Source of the DNA: JBBKWQ01 sp037969115
Lineage (GTDB): Bacteria > Actinomycetota > Acidimicrobiia > Acidimicrobiales > Ilumatobacteraceae
Direction of reading: 5' to 3'
NCBI GenBank assembly: GCA_037969115.1
Contig: JBBKWQ010000014.1
Location: forward strand, 1 to 13,990
DNA: 13,990 bases
Part shown: in pieces, positions 13,601 through 13,990 of the stretch
Position numbering within the stretch: the stretch's first letter is position 1
How the letters are laid out: each line of letters starts with the position of its first letter
Position numbers and translations under genes: made by a program
Notes under the pieces: model-generated
What the model was told of the DNA's origin: nothing
Seen by the model: only the letters and a program-made list of their open reading frames with translations
The model's database searches: none

Positions 13601-13990
13601 GTCGCTGATCGTGGCCGTGGTCGGACTGATCCTCACTGCAGTCGTGGGTGCACGCGAACGTCGGCCGTCCTTTGCCGTATTGCGCGCCATGGGTACTCGC
13701 GCGCACGAGCTGCGCGTGTGGCTTCTCCTCGAGACGGTTCCGCTCGTCGGGCTGTCGGCGGTGGTCGGACTGGCATCCGGAGTGCTGCTCGCGCGTGTCG
13801 CCCTGCCGAGCCTGGCAGTCGCCCGCGACGGCACGCGCTCGATTCCCGAACCGGTGCTGGTGGTGCCGTGGCCGACGCTTGGCGCAGTTCTCGCAGTTGC
13901 CGTCACGGCGGGTATGGCGCTGCCGTTCGTGACCGGTCGGCTGCTCCGCCGCCACCGCACGGCAGACGAGCTGCGGATCGGAGCGGCGCC
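10674..13990 (+). CDS. FtsX/MacB-type ABC transporter permease with two FtsX modules (3' end beyond window)
   Basis: 1105 codons are visible from the GTG at 10674 without a stop. The layout is a first membrane helix (about 17-39, MLFAAFVMATVATTLVAAVP) and a large extracytoplasmic domain (about 40-295). FtsX module 1 follows, with helices near 297-327, 352-370 and 396-418. Further helices lie near 447, 480-503 and 534-553, then a second large external domain (about 555-960). FtsX module 2 has helices near 964-993, 1017-1044 and 1067-1088. This is the long double-module permease type common in actinobacteria; such proteins use ABC ATPase energy to move or release lipoproteins, lipids or peptides, or to drive wall enzymes. 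No ATPase gene is in view. The chain ends around ADELRIGAA, typical for the last residues, so little is missing. The frame has a stop at 10647-10649, making 10674 the earliest sound start, though its ribosome binding site is weak. Confidence 0.85.
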   Translation, partial: MSARSSLFAVPARGRASALMLFAAFVMATVATTLVAAVPMYSTAIVEAGLRSTLDEALPSQSGLEATYRAAPAVFSAVTDQIELAARQQLPGGRRTVALGETDSFGVPPDLSDATAAGDVITSIGVLVAAEPMIEFVAGSPDSPAEGDAIASSLHVDAASELQLGVGDIVVLDGRNDEPVTVQVVALFEPVDRFDRLWFDQPQVRDGVTLVGTFNEAGPFLVDGSAFARVDRPATMRWRGLVDPTSITTADTTALRLGAAGIERVINDAVNRNDAEIDVAVATDLPAMLLATDTALGSTAAVVAAVLLQLVGVALYGLALAAMVLVASRAAETSLLRSRGADARQLGMMAAAEGLVIAIPAVVIGPLLARQVVNVVGRWGPVATAELDLDGAVSRSAVVGSCLVGIAVAVIVTWPAVRSAQSFAIAQSNRTRPSGPNLMQRTGLDIGISLLAVAGLWQLTRSSAATGDLGGRLGTDPVLVFAPALGVVAASLLTLRLISLIASAVQSVTSRRKGLSVALAGWELARRPGRTARTSVLVVLSVTVGTFAAVHGSSWEQSQRDQADASVSADGVVVPENRPTAPIEPSLLSSAYRQAPGVSAAVPIDRPRLIIPGGVGTVPTVAVDSRELGDVLRVRGDLVASDIDWTALRQPIDLGGLPLGDVTGDLTVDYSAQRTGSDPEGFIRIVLTVADRYGSLHRVDAEPLPAAASTEELVFPLTNDAIPGFELALSGPLELVGIEMTVPMVIDRPDPNDEEVRKRPAMLDVELANWAVGGRPVVLPDRSLSSRPLRASVNTRSTPSVAADVADGHFSAQIDTGVSVQSAASITGSFHTLPVAESRIAGDEIVLPAYVTAGFLDATQLQIGDVAAGRVSGAPFAVRIEGVLPSVPFAADESAAVLVDWATLVAGQYVSTVRSFDVDSWALSIDERRAADLERALIGEPFNSAGFDDRRDLARELASDPVTVGLSGSLMLALFASLIVAVVGLILTAVVGARERRPSFAVLRAMGTRAHELRVWLLLETVPLVGLSAVVGLASGVLLARVALPSLAVARDGTRSIPEPVLVVPWPTLGAVLAVAVTAGMALPFVTGRLLRRHRTADELRIGAA

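Noticed and set aside
1..13990. CRISPR array, tRNA/rRNA genes, insertion sequences or integration sites
   Set aside because: No spaced direct repeats, tRNA-like cloverleaf, transposase or flanking inverted repeats were recognised by eye on either strand.

Overview
The window is a high-GC, densely coded chromosomal stretch that looks like an actinobacterium, most likely an Acidimicrobiia / Ilumatobacter-type organism. Evidence: strong G/C bias, many GTG starts and TGA stops, a mycothiol-dependent-type maleylpyruvate isomerase fold protein, a DUF35 + SCP-x-type thiolase pair and a very large double-FtsX permease. The taxon is inferred from gene style only. No tRNA, rRNA, insertion sequence or CRISPR array was seen.

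Layout, left to right. (1) 1-316, minus: the first 105 residues of a BesD/HalD-like Fe(II)/2-oxoglutarate halogenase/hydroxylase, cut by the window edge. (2) 463-1437, plus: a membrane protein of M48 peptidase descent that has lost its HExxH motif. (3) 4968 down to 1463, minus: a five-gene run of maleylpyruvate-isomerase-fold protein, nitrile hydratase alpha, beta and accessory protein, then ACC deaminase. The first four genes abut or overlap; ACC deaminase follows after 90 bases behind a hairpin that covers its ribosome binding site. The alpha gene has an in-frame TAA, and 47 clearly family-like codons follow it in the same frame. (4) 5120-6074, plus: two tandem phage-tail-tube-type (T4 gp19 family) proteins with no other tail genes nearby. 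(5) 6198-6617, plus: a small cytidine-deaminase-family enzyme with altered nucleoside-contact residues. (6) 6758-8402, plus: a Zn-ribbon/OB-fold DUF35 protein and its thiolase partner. (7) 10327 down to 8465, minus: a 620-residue protein with an N-terminal TIR domain, acidic disordered linker, one membrane helix, bulb-lectin-like domain, peptidoglycan-binding domain and a Cys-containing C-terminal module. (8) 10674 to the right edge, plus: a FtsX/MacB-type ABC permease with two FtsX modules, incomplete at its 3' end.

How the genes may work together: nitrile hydratase converts nitriles to amides, and ACC deaminase degrades 1-aminocyclopropane-1-carboxylate. Both fit growth on, or modulation of, plant or algal nitrogen compounds, though no amidase is visible to complete nitrile use. 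The DUF35/thiolase pair fits acyl-CoA (fatty acid or steroid side chain) breakdown. The TIR protein is the strongest candidate for something undescribed: its layout suggests an envelope-facing sensor joined to a cytoplasmic TIR (possibly NAD-cleaving) domain. The twin orphan tail-tube proteins and the interrupted nitrile hydratase alpha gene are the next most notable points.
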